DNA of 64,000 nt from UMGS1601 sp964617585 (GTDB lineage: Bacteria; Bacillota; Clostridia; Oscillospirales; Ruminococcaceae), in assembly GCA_964617585.1 (NCBI GenBank), contig CAZTXS010000001.1, positions 62,001 through 126,000 on the forward strand, in the 5' to 3' direction. Of the stretch, positions 32,964-42,546 are shown piece by piece. Both the position numbers and the translations under genes were made by a program. Every line of letters starts with the position of its first letter. The first letter of the stretch is position 1. The notes below the pieces were generated by a model that was not told the DNA's origin, searched no databases, and saw nothing but the letters and a program-made list of their open reading frames with translations.

Positions 32964-34265
32964 TTACTTTGCCGAAATTTTAATTCCGCTGTAATAATGC
33001 TTCAAAATCTGGTCGAACTTATATCCGCCGATGCTTGCATAAAAATGAGCTCCCCACTGGCTCATTCCTACGCCGTGACCGTAGCCGTATGTAGTGAAAG
33101 TAAAGCTACCGTCACTGTATTTAACGGTGAATGCAGCAGATTTAAGCCCCATAATCGAACAAATTTGCGCACCTGTCAAGGTTTTCTTTCCGTCAATTGA
33201 AACATTGCCGACATACTTTCCGTTATAATTAGACAAAACCTTTATCCAGTTCGACGGTTTATTTGAGAGGGTAATTCCCTGATTTTCAAGCTTGGTCTTA
33301 ACGTCGCTCTTTGAGATAACCTTTGTCACTCCGTAATTCGGATCATAAGTAGAATCATATTTGCTGTTGACAGATTTCAGATAAGGCTGACTTGAACCCC
33401 AAACATTCTGTGAATCTGCCGTACAGCCTGCCGTTGATGCGCAAAACACAGCGTTTATAACCGAACCGTTGTAGGTGCAAATAAGCCCTTCGACCGATTT
33501 TACTGCATTTTTAATTTTATCACCATATCCTGATTTAGCCGCAAGCTTTGCCGTCATTCCCGAAGCCTCGCAATATCGCAAATAAGTATAAGCCGCTACA
33601 GCCTGAGCTTTCAGCGCTTCGTCGCTCCATGATGATCCTACCTCACCGTTCACTATCTGACAAACGATGTCAAAACCATCCGACTTGACCTTTTTACCGG
33701 TTAGGGAATTTTTTATTTTATACGTTTCATCCGAAATATCTCTTGTTTTATATGTACCTGCCAAAGCTTTTGACGGCGAATAAGCCGTTGTGGAAGCTGT
33801 AGTTGCAACAGTCTTTTTCTTCTTTTTCGTTTTTGCTGTGGTTTTAACCGTCTTAACAGTAGTTTTCTTAGATTTCACCGACGTAGTAGTTACAGCGGTT
33901 TTTCTATCCTTGTTTGATTTGACGGTCGTATTGGTTTTCTTTGTATTCTTTACAGCGGCAGAGGTCTTTTTTGTCTTTGTTGAAGCTTTGGCGGTAATGG
34001 TCTTTTGAGTTGTACCATTAACAACCGCCGAAGCATTTAAATCATATATCTCCGAGTCAAGCTCATAAGCGTCCGGACCGGCTTTATACCATGTAATCGT
34101 TGCAAATGCGGAAACAGACTCAGGCTCGCTTACCTCTATATTTCCGTTCTTTGCGTCTGATATAAGCGCAATAAGCGAGATTATGCCCGCACAAAAAACA
34201 AAGCTTAAAACAAAAACGATATTTTTGTTTCTTAACCTAGAAAAAAACTCTTTTAGTTTTCTCAC
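32964..34265 (-). CDS. SpoIID/LytB-domain wall protein
   Basis: 433 residues. An N-terminal helix (about 17-37) is followed by a short motif TWYKAGPDAYEL, a Lys/Thr-rich linker (to about 165) and the SpoIID domain. The domain shows the catalytic Glu in DEALKAQAVAAYTYLRY, and FCASTAGCTAD and GYGHGVGMSQWGA near the end. SpoIID enzymes are lytic transglycosylases acting on denuded glycan. The linker and the missing sporulation context suggest a vegetative wall enzyme or a LytB-like protein. GTG start with GGAGAGG upstream. The N-terminal motif recurs in the next gene. Confidence 0.88.
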   Translation of the reverse strand: MRKLKEFFSRLRNKNIVFVLSFVFCAGIISLIALISDAKNGNIEVSEPESVSAFATITWYKAGPDAYELDSEIYDLNASAVVNGTTQKTITAKASTKTKKTSAAVKNTKKTNTTVKSNKDRKTAVTTTSVKSKKTTVKTVKTTAKTKKKKKTVATTASTTAYSPSKALAGTYKTRDISDETYKIKNSLTGKKVKSDGFDIVCQIVNGEVGSSWSDEALKAQAVAAYTYLRYCEASGMTAKLAAKSGYGDKIKNAVKSVEGLICTYNGSVINAVFCASTAGCTADSQNVWGSSQPYLKSVNSKYDSTYDPNYGVTKVISKSDVKTKLENQGITLSNKPSNWIKVLSNYNGKYVGNVSIDGKKTLTGAQICSIMGLKSAAFTVKYSDGSFTFTTYGYGHGVGMSQWGAHFYASIGGYKFDQILKHYYSGIKISAK

Positions 34266-34372
34266 TTCAGCTCGCCTCTCCTTAAAGCAAGATCAGGATA
34301 CTTTAAAACTGATAAAAAGAACCTTAATCTGCAAATAATCCTAAAAATCCTTACACATTTTTATGATAATAC

Positions 34373-34411
34373 AAAAAAATAAGAAAGTCAAGAAATCTCC
34401 TGACTTTCTTA
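34373..34411 (-). terminator. Rho-independent terminator
   Basis: AAGAAAGTCA/TGACTTTCTT stem followed leftward by ATTTTTTTG. Terminates the 3D-domain gene. Confidence 0.85.
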
Positions 34412-34429
34412 CATATTTTAATACTTTTC

Positions 34430-35425
34430 TTAGTTATTCACCTTGTAAACCTTGAAGTATCTTACACCCCAGGTTACAGCTTCGCTTTCGCTGTCAACAT
34501 ATAAGTCGAGAACATTATTAACAATTGCGCTTCCTCTGTCCTCAACTGTGTATACGTTTCCGTTGAACATAAGCTTTGTTCCGAATGTAAATCTGCTCGG
34601 AGCGGCGATAGTTCTTCCTGCCTTACACTTGGTTCCGCTTGCGGTTCTCGCCGAAGAGCTTGCCGTATAAGCTGTGATTTTAAAGGTTCCCAAACATTCC
34701 TTAGATGAATTTTCTTCTGTTGTCGTAACCTTAGTAGGCTTAGTTCCGAGATATGAAGCCATTATATATCCTGACTTGCCTCCGACCTTTACACGGTAAA
34801 AGCCGTTTTTCTCTTCACTTGTAATGCTTACCTTTGTTCCGCTGCTTACAATTTTAATAACATCGGAAGATGTGCTTGGCTTTTTCCTTAGCTTTACATC
34901 GTCCTGAGTATACAAATTGCCGATTACCTTTGTCGTCTTTTTATTTGCACTTTTCGATTCTGTTGTCTTTCCTTTTGTTGTCGTAGCAGTCTTTTTCTCT
35001 TTCTTAGCTACTGTCGTTTTTGCAGCAACGGTAACGGTTTCCTTGGCAGTGTTTTTCTCTTTAGCTACCGTTGTTTTTTCTGAAGTTTCAGAAGCTGCAG
35101 ATTTAACCGTTCCTGTAACCTCTTCTATCTGAGTAAGATCATACTCAGAAACTCCTGCTTTCCACCAGCTCATTGTAGCCGATGCCGTTGTTGTTGCTTC
35201 TGTGTGGTTGTTCTGGGTTGTGGTTGTTGATGCTTCAGTGTTTGCATCGCTTACGAATATGCCCTCGTTATCAGCTAAGGCTGTTAAAGATACAGCTCCT
35301 ATAGCCAAAACTCCTGCAAGTCCGATACTTAGCTTAGCTCCCAGTCCTTTGAAGAAGGTTTTTCCGTTCAGCTCAAATAAATTGAGCTTTCTAGAGACTC
35401 CTTCAACAGTGCCCTTCTGCTTCAT
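34430..35425 (-). CDS. SH3 and 3D-domain wall-active protein
   Basis: 331 residues. An N-terminal helix (about 25-50) is followed by the motif SWWKAGVSEYDLTQIEE, a Thr/Lys-rich linker, an SH3b domain (LYTQDDVKLRKKPSTSSD to MASYLG) and a C-terminal 3D domain with the Asp residues in VEDRGSAI and LDLYVDSESEA. 3D domains of the Sps/YuiC type are related to lytic transglycosylase MltA, so muralytic action is likely. The ATG is chosen for the typical family N-terminus; a GTG three codons earlier is also possible behind GGAAAGG. The leader has a GGCGGC/GCCGCC hairpin (35446-35468). Confidence 0.88.
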   Translation of the reverse strand: MKQKGTVEGVSRKLNLFELNGKTFFKGLGAKLSIGLAGVLAIGAVSLTALADNEGIFVSDANTEASTTTTQNNHTEATTTASATMSWWKAGVSEYDLTQIEEVTGTVKSAASETSEKTTVAKEKNTAKETVTVAAKTTVAKKEKKTATTTKGKTTESKSANKKTTKVIGNLYTQDDVKLRKKPSTSSDVIKIVSSGTKVSITSEEKNGFYRVKVGGKSGYIMASYLGTKPTKVTTTEENSSKECLGTFKITAYTASSSARTASGTKCKAGRTIAAPSRFTFGTKLMFNGNVYTVEDRGSAIVNNVLDLYVDSESEAVTWGVRYFKVYKVNN

Positions 35426-35562
35426 TTCAATCACTTTGCCTTTCCGGCGGCATAAAAAAGCAGCCGCCTAAATTTCAAAATGTTCCTCTCCAAGAATTTT
35501 TGAAATTATAAAAAATTTATTTTACTGCAAAAGCAGTAATTAACCAATTTATCGCTGTCGGT

Positions 35563-36627
35563 TTAGTAATCCCAGCCCTTATACATTGTGACCTGGCCCC
35601 AAACATCTGTCCAGCATTTCGGAAGATAAATATCTTTGTCCTCCCTTTTCTTATATGAGTTAACCATTTTCTCAATATCTTCTTCATCTTCGTCATCACG
35701 TATCTTCCTTGCCGTGATAACCCATCTTAAATCATCTACCTCATTTGAACAGGTTGAAAGAGTCAGATACTCGTCGTCCTCCTTGCAGTCGATTTCGTTT
35801 GAATACCATGTTCTCTTGTCGATACCCTCTTTGAACTTTTCAAATGTGTATTTATCATCGTCAAAGTCGGTAAATCTCCAGTAGTAGAACACATCTCCAT
35901 CGTCCTGGCTCGCCTTATAGTTCGCTATGTAAGCGCCTATAATTATGTACCTGTCGCCGTTGGTATAGAGCGTATCAAAATCGATTATAGGATTTTTCTT
36001 TAAGAACTTGACTCCTCTTTTATACTCGCCTAAATGTGTAAACATCGTTCCCACGCTTCTCATATTGTGACCGTAAATCGTAATTACGTCCGGTCTGTGA
36101 AACGGCGTTATAGGAACAAAATAATCGGCAAAAAGAGTTCCCGATTCAAGAGTATTTCCGTAAATATCTTTGTGAAGATACTCCTTGTTATCATCCACCT
36201 GAACCACAGGATAGTTGATAAAACAGGTTTTCGGATCGTTCTTTTTCGCTCTGAAGGTATCAATCTTTACCCAGCCTATAACATCCTGATTAAGCGAGTA
36301 AAGCTCATACCATTTCGGCAGCATCTCCTCCGGAGTGATTATATCCTCGTTCGGAACCGCTGCAGCAGTTGTATCCTCTGTGTTCGCTTCGGGTTCAAAC
36401 TCCTGAATCTTTGCAAGCGTCTGAAGCTCTTCATCGCTGGCATTGTAGAAATCAATAAGCTCGCCCAGAGATATGCAGAATATAACAACCGACGCTATAA
36501 AGATAATCTTTCGGATCAAATCCGAAAGCGTATCGCCTTTCCATGGACAAAAATATTTTAACACTCTTAAAAAGAAATTGCTGTCGTCTCTGTTCTCAAG
36601 ACCGGATAGCTCGTTTTCTATTGACAT
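35563..36627 (-). CDS. srtB: Class B sortase
   Basis: 354 residues. Membrane-anchored transpeptidase that links surface proteins to peptidoglycan. A cytoplasmic N-terminus of about 45 residues, one helix (about 46-62), then the sortase barrel. Catalytic residues: His in TIYGHNMR, Cys in LTLSTCSNE, Arg in RWVITARK. The extended acidic C-terminus after the Arg (RDDEDEEDIEKM) is unusual. No substrate with a sorting signal is visible nearby. The ribosome site GAGGTAG lies right after the pncC stop, so the two genes form an operon. Confidence 0.93.
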   Translation of the reverse strand: MSIENELSGLENRDDSNFFLRVLKYFCPWKGDTLSDLIRKIIFIASVVIFCISLGELIDFYNASDEELQTLAKIQEFEPEANTEDTTAAAVPNEDIITPEEMLPKWYELYSLNQDVIGWVKIDTFRAKKNDPKTCFINYPVVQVDDNKEYLHKDIYGNTLESGTLFADYFVPITPFHRPDVITIYGHNMRSVGTMFTHLGEYKRGVKFLKKNPIIDFDTLYTNGDRYIIIGAYIANYKASQDDGDVFYYWRFTDFDDDKYTFEKFKEGIDKRTWYSNEIDCKEDDEYLTLSTCSNEVDDLRWVITARKIRDDEDEEDIEKMVNSYKKREDKDIYLPKCWTDVWGQVTMYKGWDY

Positions 36628-36637
36628 TTAAACTACC

Positions 36638-37168
36638 TCAGCTTTCTTTTATAAGCTCAAGAACCATTTCAAAAGCTTCTTTTGTTGTTAATAATCTTAT
36701 GTCCTCTCTGACCAAATCCTCATACCTTTTATAAAGGCTCAGATTTTCGGTTGTGCATTTATCTTTGAATCTGACTGACACATAAACCGTTCCGACAGGA
36801 GCTTGCTCCGTTCCCCCTCCGGGTCCTGCAATGCCTGTTGCGGCAACCGCAATATCGCTCCCCGACAGCTTCTTAATGCCAAGCGACATTTCCTCCGCCG
36901 TCCGACGGCTTACAGCCGTATATTCAGATAAGGTTTCCTTTCTCACTCCAAGCACTTTGTTCTTTATCCTGTCCGAATAAGAACAAACCCCGAGTTCAAA
37001 AATCTCCGACGCTCCGGGAACAGATGTGATATACTTACTTATCATTCCGCCCGTAAGACTTTCCGCCGTGCTTATCGAATAATTCTTACTGCAACAATAT
37101 TTTACTATACTTTCGGCAAGTATGTCAACACTTTCTGTTACCGATTTGTCACTTTTGTTATATTGCAA
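36638..37168 (-). CDS. pncC: CinA C-terminal domain protein, NMN amidohydrolase
   Basis: 176 residues, a stand-alone CinA C-terminal domain. It deamidates nicotinamide mononucleotide to nicotinate mononucleotide in pyridine-nucleotide salvage. Hallmarks: STAESLTGGMI, ELGVCSYSD and ATGIAGPGGGTEQAPVGTVYV. There is no ATG near the start. TTG at 37168 lies ten bases after AAGGAG; TTG three codons earlier is too close to it. Start uncertain by a few residues. Confidence 0.9.
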   Translation of the reverse strand: MQYNKSDKSVTESVDILAESIVKYCCSKNYSISTAESLTGGMISKYITSVPGASEIFELGVCSYSDRIKNKVLGVRKETLSEYTAVSRRTAEEMSLGIKKLSGSDIAVAATGIAGPGGGTEQAPVGTVYVSVRFKDKCTTENLSLYKRYEDLVREDIRLLTTKEAFEMVLELIKES

Positions 37169-37413
37169 CCTTTTCAAACTCCTTTTTTATATAAATCTCA
37201 CAGTATTTTCAGCTATAATTTAAACATTTTATAAATGCGTTAAACTCATTTGACCAAAAAAGCCGTAATTTTTGTTACTTTTCTGTAACCAAATTCAGAC
37301 ATCAACCGCTATATATTGTGGTTTTTAACATAAAATCGACATTATTTAGATTTAACGATTTTACGTTGTAATCATTTAGAAACCTTTAGTCGTTAGACAA
37401 AATACACAAAGCC

Positions 37414-38592
37414 CTATCGCTTGACTTCAATAAACTCACAGTAGGTATTTTCTACAGCTTCCTTAATAAGAGGTTCAAAGTCGAACATTGCCTGACCTGC
37501 CTCGACGTCTTTTAGCTGCGGCTTTGTTTTCGGATGCTTCGGAGTAAACACAGTGCAGCAGTCCTCATATGGTTCGATTGAAATATCAAAAGTATCGATT
37601 TTTCGTGAAACTGCAATTATCTCAGACTTGTCCATTCCTATAAGCGGTCTGAATACCGGTCTGTCTGCAGCAGCGTCGGTGCAGACCATAGCCGCCATAG
37701 TCTGGCTTGCTACCTGACCTATGCTTTCACCTGTAACAAGGCACTGAATTTTTTCCTGCTCGCAGATTCTGTCAGCGATCTCCATCATAAGTCTTCTCAT
37801 TATAATGGTAAACAGCTCCTCGGGGCAGTTGTTTTTGATTTCCTCCTGAATTTTCGTAAAGGGAACGCAGTGAAACTTTATTCTTCCCGTATACTCAGCC
37901 ATACGCTCGGCAAGCTTTATAACCTTAAGCCTTGCACGCTCCGAAGTATAAGGCGGAGATTCAAAGTGAACTGCGTCAAGCACAACTCCTCTTTTAGAAA
38001 TCATATACCCGGCAACGGGAGAGTCTATACCTCCCGACAAAAGAAGCAGCGCCCTGCCGGAGGTGCCTATAGGAATACCCCCTGCGCCGTCAAGCTTCCC
38101 TGCGCTTACATAAGCGTTATGCTCCCTTATTTCGACCAGAACAGTCACGTCCGGGTTATGAACGTCCACCTGAAGATGAGGATAAGCGTCTGAAATCATT
38201 CCGCCGACTTCCATTGAAATTTCAGGCGATTTTAGAGGGAACGTCTTGTCCGCTCTTTTAGTTTCCACCTTGAAAGTTCTTGCACCCAGCATATCGTCCT
38301 CAAGATAGGGAACGGCAGTTGCTTTTATTCCGTTAAGACTCTTTTCGCACTCAACGCTTCGGCTGATTTTTGCTATTCCGAAAATCTTTTTTAGCTTTTC
38401 GCAAACCTCGTCCATATCGGTGTTTTCATCGAGAGGCTCTATATAAACAGTAGACTGCGACCTGGTATAATGAAATTTCCCCAGCGGATTAATACGCCTT
38501 TTTATATTTTGCATCAAAGCGTCCTCGAAGGTTCTTTTATTAAGCCCCTTTAACGCAATTTCTCCGTATTTGCATAAAATAATCTCATTCAT
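37414..38592 (-). CDS. thiI: tRNA 4-thiouridine synthase
   Basis: 392 residues: N-terminal ferredoxin-like and THUMP domains, then a PP-loop ATPase domain with LLLSGGIDSPVAGYM. It adenylates U8 of tRNA and transfers sulfur to it. There is no rhodanese domain, as in B. subtilis, so it takes sulfur from a dedicated desulfurase encoded 27 bases upstream. GAAAGG fixes the start. Confidence 0.95.
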   Translation of the reverse strand: MNEIILCKYGEIALKGLNKRTFEDALMQNIKRRINPLGKFHYTRSQSTVYIEPLDENTDMDEVCEKLKKIFGIAKISRSVECEKSLNGIKATAVPYLEDDMLGARTFKVETKRADKTFPLKSPEISMEVGGMISDAYPHLQVDVHNPDVTVLVEIREHNAYVSAGKLDGAGGIPIGTSGRALLLLSGGIDSPVAGYMISKRGVVLDAVHFESPPYTSERARLKVIKLAERMAEYTGRIKFHCVPFTKIQEEIKNNCPEELFTIIMRRLMMEIADRICEQEKIQCLVTGESIGQVASQTMAAMVCTDAAADRPVFRPLIGMDKSEIIAVSRKIDTFDISIEPYEDCCTVFTPKHPKTKPQLKDVEAGQAMFDFEPLIKEAVENTYCEFIEVKR

Positions 38593-38619
38593 TTAGTTTT
38601 CCTTTCTGACAAGCAAGAA

Positions 38620-39756
38620 TCAAGCCTTTATCCTAACAAGCTCATTCCTTGCATTTATAATCTGCCTTATAAACTCATCTATTTCACTTTGATCATTTTC
38701 ATGCGAGAAGCTCAGCCTGATTGTTGAATCCAAAGCTTTTTCATTGTAATTGAAAGCTTTGAGAACCGCACTCTTTTTACCCTTTGAACACGCCGAGCCG
38801 CTGGAAACATATATTTCTTTTTTTTCTAAATAATGCAGCAGTATTTCTGATTTTATATTATCTGCCGTTACGCTTGCAATATAAGGCGAACACTCTCCGA
38901 ATCGATTAAGTGTTACGCCGTCAATCTCTGCAATACGCCGTTCAAGATAAGATATAAGACCGCACATTTTATCATACCTGTCGTTAATGCTTCCTGAAAA
39001 CGTTTTTACAGCCTCGCCGAAGCCGACAATATTCTGTACCGATTCAGTTCCAGAACGTATTCCCTTTTCCTGACCTCCGCCTAAATTCGTCGGCAAAACC
39101 CTGACGCCTTTTTTTACATATAAGGCTCCTACGCCTTTAGGACCGTAGATCTTATGAGCGCTCAGACTTATAAGGTCGGCGTTCAGATTTCTGACATTCA
39201 AGGGGAGCTTCATATACCCCTGGACACAGTCGCAATGTGTAATAACCTCAGGATAAAGCCTTTTGACAGTTTTAAAAGCCGAAGCCGCAGGAAGAATATA
39301 CCCTGTTTCATTATTGACGAGCTGACAGGTAACTAAACAAGTATCATCGTCAACCGCCGAGATTATTTCCGACGCTTTTATTTCGCCCGACTTATCCGGA
39401 AGAATCCTGACGACCTCAAAGCCGTCCTCTTCTAAGCATTTCACAGGTTCTGAAACGGACGGATGTTCAACCGCAGTCGTTACTATTTTCTTTTTATGCC
39501 TTCCCAGCGTTTTGGCAGCGCTTAAAATGCTGAGGTTGTTGCTCTCGGTCGCTCCCGAGGTAAAATAAATACATTCGCTGTTCGTATTTAGCGACTTTGC
39601 TATTATCTCACGTGCGGAATCCACCGCCTGCTCCGCTTTAATACCTAAACCGTGCAGGCTGGACGGGTTCGCCCAGTTTTCTTCTAAAACACGTCTGACC
39701 GCTGAAATAGCCTCCGAGCAAGGCTTTGTCGTAGCGGCGTTATCAAAATATATCAT
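38620..39756 (-). CDS. Cysteine desulfurase, NifZ-like partner of ThiI
   Basis: 378 residues, class V aminotransferase fold. It releases sulfur from cysteine to a protein persulfide. Visible: YFDNAATTKP, TSGATESNN, the PLP lysine in SLSAHKIYGPKG, and the active-site Cys in SSGSACSKGKK. Being in one operon with thiI, as nifZ-thiI of B. subtilis, points to tRNA thiolation and possibly thiamine rather than general Fe-S assembly. AGAGGA precedes the ATG. Promoter at 39945-39917. Confidence 0.93.
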   Translation of the reverse strand: MIYFDNAATTKPCSEAISAVRRVLEENWANPSSLHGLGIKAEQAVDSAREIIAKSLNTNSECIYFTSGATESNNLSILSAAKTLGRHKKKIVTTAVEHPSVSEPVKCLEEDGFEVVRILPDKSGEIKASEIISAVDDDTCLVTCQLVNNETGYILPAASAFKTVKRLYPEVITHCDCVQGYMKLPLNVRNLNADLISLSAHKIYGPKGVGALYVKKGVRVLPTNLGGGQEKGIRSGTESVQNIVGFGEAVKTFSGSINDRYDKMCGLISYLERRIAEIDGVTLNRFGECSPYIASVTADNIKSEILLHYLEKKEIYVSSGSACSKGKKSAVLKAFNYNEKALDSTIRLSFSHENDQSEIDEFIRQIINARNELVRIKA

Positions 39757-39916
39757 TCTATTTTCCTCTTTTTTTCCTCTGACTATTTATCATTTGTATA
39801 ATGTTAAATCTTGCATAACGTCAGTCTTGGCATTTGATTTTCCTCCGGCTATTTTTTCTCTGCCTATTTATTATTCAATCTGCCGTTGCTTAAAACTTAA
39901 CCCATATCACGTTTTT

Positions 39917-39945
39917 ATTATATCATATTGCACATTGCTTTTCAA
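39917..39945 (-). promoter_or_regulatory. Promoter for the desulfurase-thiI operon
   Basis: Leftward TTGAAA (39945-39940), 17 nt, TATAAT (39922-39917). The leader is about 150 nt with no recognised element. Confidence 0.75.
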
Positions 39946-39966
39946 GAAAACCGTAGCCTTTCACTA

Positions 39967-39995
39967 TTGACACTCATATGTATATAGGATATAAT
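39967..39995 (+). promoter_or_regulatory. Promoter for the Gfo/Idh gene
   Basis: TTGACA (39967-39972), 17 nt, TATAAT (39990-39995), back to back with the desulfurase promoter. Confidence 0.8.
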
Positions 39996-40055
39996 TTTTA
40001 CAGGCTTTTGCTTAAATGAAAGGAGAAACGTTCCTTTACAGGGCGTGATAGTATT

Positions 40056-41048
40056 ATGAAAAAGATAAACTGGGGGATACTTGCAACAGGAAAAATCGCT
40101 TCGACCGTTGCAAAGGCAATTAAATTCATGGAGGCTGACAAAGCAAACAATACCGAGCTTTTAGCGGTTGCTTCACGCTCACTGAATAAAGCCGAAAACT
40201 TTGCTGAAGAACACAATATCAAAAAGGCGTACGGAAGCTATGAGGAACTGCTTTCCGACCGAGAAATAGACGTGGTTTATGTCGCTACGCCTATGAGCTG
40301 TCACTATGAAAACGTCAAGCTTTGCCTGAACGCAGGGAAAAACGTTCTGTGTGAAAAATCCGTTACCCTTTCTGCCGGCGAATTTAAAGAGCTTATGGAC
40401 TTAGCCCAAAAGAAAGGTCTGTTTCTTATGGAAGCAATGTGGATGAAATTCCTGCCTGCTTTCAAAAAAACCAAGGAGTGGGCTGAAAGCGGTAAAATCG
40501 GCGAAATAAAAATGATTAAGGCTGATTTTTCAAACATAGTTCCGTATGACGAAAACGACAGACTGTTCAGAAGCGATCTCGGCGGAGGCGCTATTCTGGA
40601 TTTAGGAGTTTATCCCATTTCATTCGTCTGTTCTTTTTTGGGCAGCAGCCCAGAAGAAATTCACACATTCTCACATATCGGGCGTTCGCAAGTTGATTAT
40701 GACGACAGCATTATTCTTAAATACAAAAACGCCGTCGGAGTAACCTTCTGCGGTTTTGATTTTGAAAATGAAAACAAAGCGATAATAGTCGGTGAAAAAG
40801 GAAGAATTGTTATGGGAAACTGGTTTTTCTCAACTGCCGAAACAACCCTTTTCGACGATATGGGAAACCCGCTTGAGAAACAAACTTTTCCTCATCTGTT
40901 CAACGGTTATGAATATGAAATTGCAGAGGTCAATAAGCGTCTGCGTGAAGGCAAGCTGCAAAGCGATATAGTTCCTCTTTCAGATACTCTTGACATAATG
41001 AGAATAATGGAAACCTGTCTTAATCAGGCAGGCGTAAAATTTCAATAA
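40056..41048 (+). CDS. Gfo/Idh/MocA family NAD(P)-dependent oxidoreductase
   Basis: 330 residues. An N-terminal Rossmann domain (MKKINWGILATGKIASTVAKAI) is followed by the MocA-type C-terminal domain. CEKSV carries the usual Lys of the EKP-type motif and GGAILDLGVYPISF the catalytic-region Asp. Substrate unknown; trans-dihydrodiol or sugar dehydrogenase-like. The ribosome site is odd: AAAGGAG lies 30 bases upstream and is paired in a small hairpin with TCCTTT. Confidence 0.88.
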   Translation: MKKINWGILATGKIASTVAKAIKFMEADKANNTELLAVASRSLNKAENFAEEHNIKKAYGSYEELLSDREIDVVYVATPMSCHYENVKLCLNAGKNVLCEKSVTLSAGEFKELMDLAQKKGLFLMEAMWMKFLPAFKKTKEWAESGKIGEIKMIKADFSNIVPYDENDRLFRSDLGGGAILDLGVYPISFVCSFLGSSPEEIHTFSHIGRSQVDYDDSIILKYKNAVGVTFCGFDFENENKAIIVGEKGRIVMGNWFFSTAETTLFDDMGNPLEKQTFPHLFNGYEYEIAEVNKRLREGKLQSDIVPLSDTLDIMRIMETCLNQAGVKFQ

Positions 41049-41082
41049 AAGCAAAGAATACTGTAAAAATTTCCGCAAATAA

Positions 41083-41110
41083 AAGGGAGCGATATAAACC
41101 GCTCCCTTGT
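41083..41110. terminator. Bidirectional terminator
   Basis: AAGGGAGCG/CGCTCCCTT stem between convergent genes. Confidence 0.75.
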
Positions 41111-41119
41111 TTCTTATAT

Positions 41120-41143
41120 AATGACGGGCAAGCCCTTATTGAA
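41120..41143 (+). repeat. Dispersed repeat, copy 15 (3'-end fragment)
   Basis: AATGACGGGCAAGCCCTTAT, then TGAA: the last 24 bases of the element, next to the ROK gene stop. Confidence 0.9.
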
Positions 41144-41149
41144 TTTCAG

Positions 41150-42394
41150 CTATCTGACATTATCAATCGTGTCAAATCCTCCCCGCGTAAAGAAAAGCTC
41201 TCTTATTGCGATAGCGCAACCTGACAAAAATCCGTGATTTCTGTCAATAATGCTCATGTCGATTTTTGAAGCTACGTTTTCACCGGCTATTTTTGCAACC
41301 TCACGCTTTATATAGTTAAATTCTTCTTTATTGACTCTGAGATTATGCAGAACTATTCTTTGTGGGTTGGTTGAATAATATAGGTTATTAAGTAAAACCG
41401 CTCCCAGCTTCGCCGCCCCGGAAACAATATCATAAACTGCCTTATCTCCCGATTTAGCCGCAGTTCTTATCGTTTCATATTTAACCTTGGAAAAATCGCC
41501 GCCGGTAAGCTTATATAAAACAGGCGTATTATGCTTTGAATAAACATCTGCAATCTTTTTCTTAACTCCGATGCGGCTTATTTCCTCTTTAGCCGAACCC
41601 TTCATTATTCCTCCGTCGCTTGAAGCATGAGGATTAATTATAATTTTATCGGCGAAGTCTGTTCTGTTATCATATGAAATAATCGGCTCGTTAAGATTTG
41701 TAACAACAAAATGCAAGCTGTCGCCGTATCTTAAAAAAGCGATATTATGTCTGTTTATGTCCTTGGTAGGCTGGAAGTCTATATTAGCCATCGCCATGCC
41801 CTTGACGGAATTATCAAAAATCAAAGGAACCTTAAATCTCTTATAAATATCAACGGCTAATTTGGTGAAATTAGGCTCTCCACTTTCTAAAATCTCTACT
41901 CCTGCGTTTTCATACATACCGGGAAACACCCCGAAGCCTACGCCTAATATTTCGCTCAGTTTAAGGCAGTTGTCGGTAAGAATAGAGCCAACGGATTCTA
42001 TTATGAAATCTACTATTTCTTTATAGGTTATCCGACCTTTTATATCAAGATTTCTTTTATCCAATACCGCTCCCGAAAGAGTCGATAAGCCAATGCTAAG
42101 TATATCCTCTTCAATAAGCACGCCCAAAACAAATTTATAGTTTTGGTTAATATCAATTAATATTTTCTTTCTGCCTCTGGGAGTTTTCTCTGAAACATTC
42201 TGATATTCGCCCACTTCGTGAATGACGCCCTGAGAAATCATTTCATTAGTTATTATCGTAACTGCCGCCCTGGTAAGCTCAAGCATATTGGCAATATCAA
42301 TTCTTGAAGTCGGACCCTGCTGTTTTAATATTTTAAGAACCTGCATACGGTTTTGTCTTTTCAAATCTAACTTGCTTATTCCATGCTGCTGCAT
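41150..42394 (-). CDS. ROK family transcriptional regulator
   Basis: 414 residues. An N-terminal winged helix (about 10-75, recognition region LTRAAVTIITNEMISQG) is followed by a ROK/actin-like domain (VLGVLIEEDILSIGLSTLSGAV). The usual ROK zinc cysteines are absent and the kinase-type DxGxT motif is lost, so it is a sensor without kinase activity, typically binding a sugar or sugar phosphate. The target is unknown; the neighbouring Gfo/Idh gene is a candidate. GAGGAG fixes the start. Confidence 0.85.
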   Translation of the reverse strand: MQQHGISKLDLKRQNRMQVLKILKQQGPTSRIDIANMLELTRAAVTIITNEMISQGVIHEVGEYQNVSEKTPRGRKKILIDINQNYKFVLGVLIEEDILSIGLSTLSGAVLDKRNLDIKGRITYKEIVDFIIESVGSILTDNCLKLSEILGVGFGVFPGMYENAGVEILESGEPNFTKLAVDIYKRFKVPLIFDNSVKGMAMANIDFQPTKDINRHNIAFLRYGDSLHFVVTNLNEPIISYDNRTDFADKIIINPHASSDGGIMKGSAKEEISRIGVKKKIADVYSKHNTPVLYKLTGGDFSKVKYETIRTAAKSGDKAVYDIVSGAAKLGAVLLNNLYYSTNPQRIVLHNLRVNKEEFNYIKREVAKIAGENVASKIDMSIIDRNHGFLSGCAIAIRELFFTRGGFDTIDNVR

Positions 42395-42546
42395 AACCTG
42401 CTCCTCTTCGATGTTACAGTATGTTTAAACGATTTGTTCTATTTTATCTTAAAATAATTAACAAAATATTAAATTCTAATTTCCATATTAACAAATTTTT
42501 ATTTTCCAAATAAAAACTAACAAACTGACACTGATAAAATTTAAAT

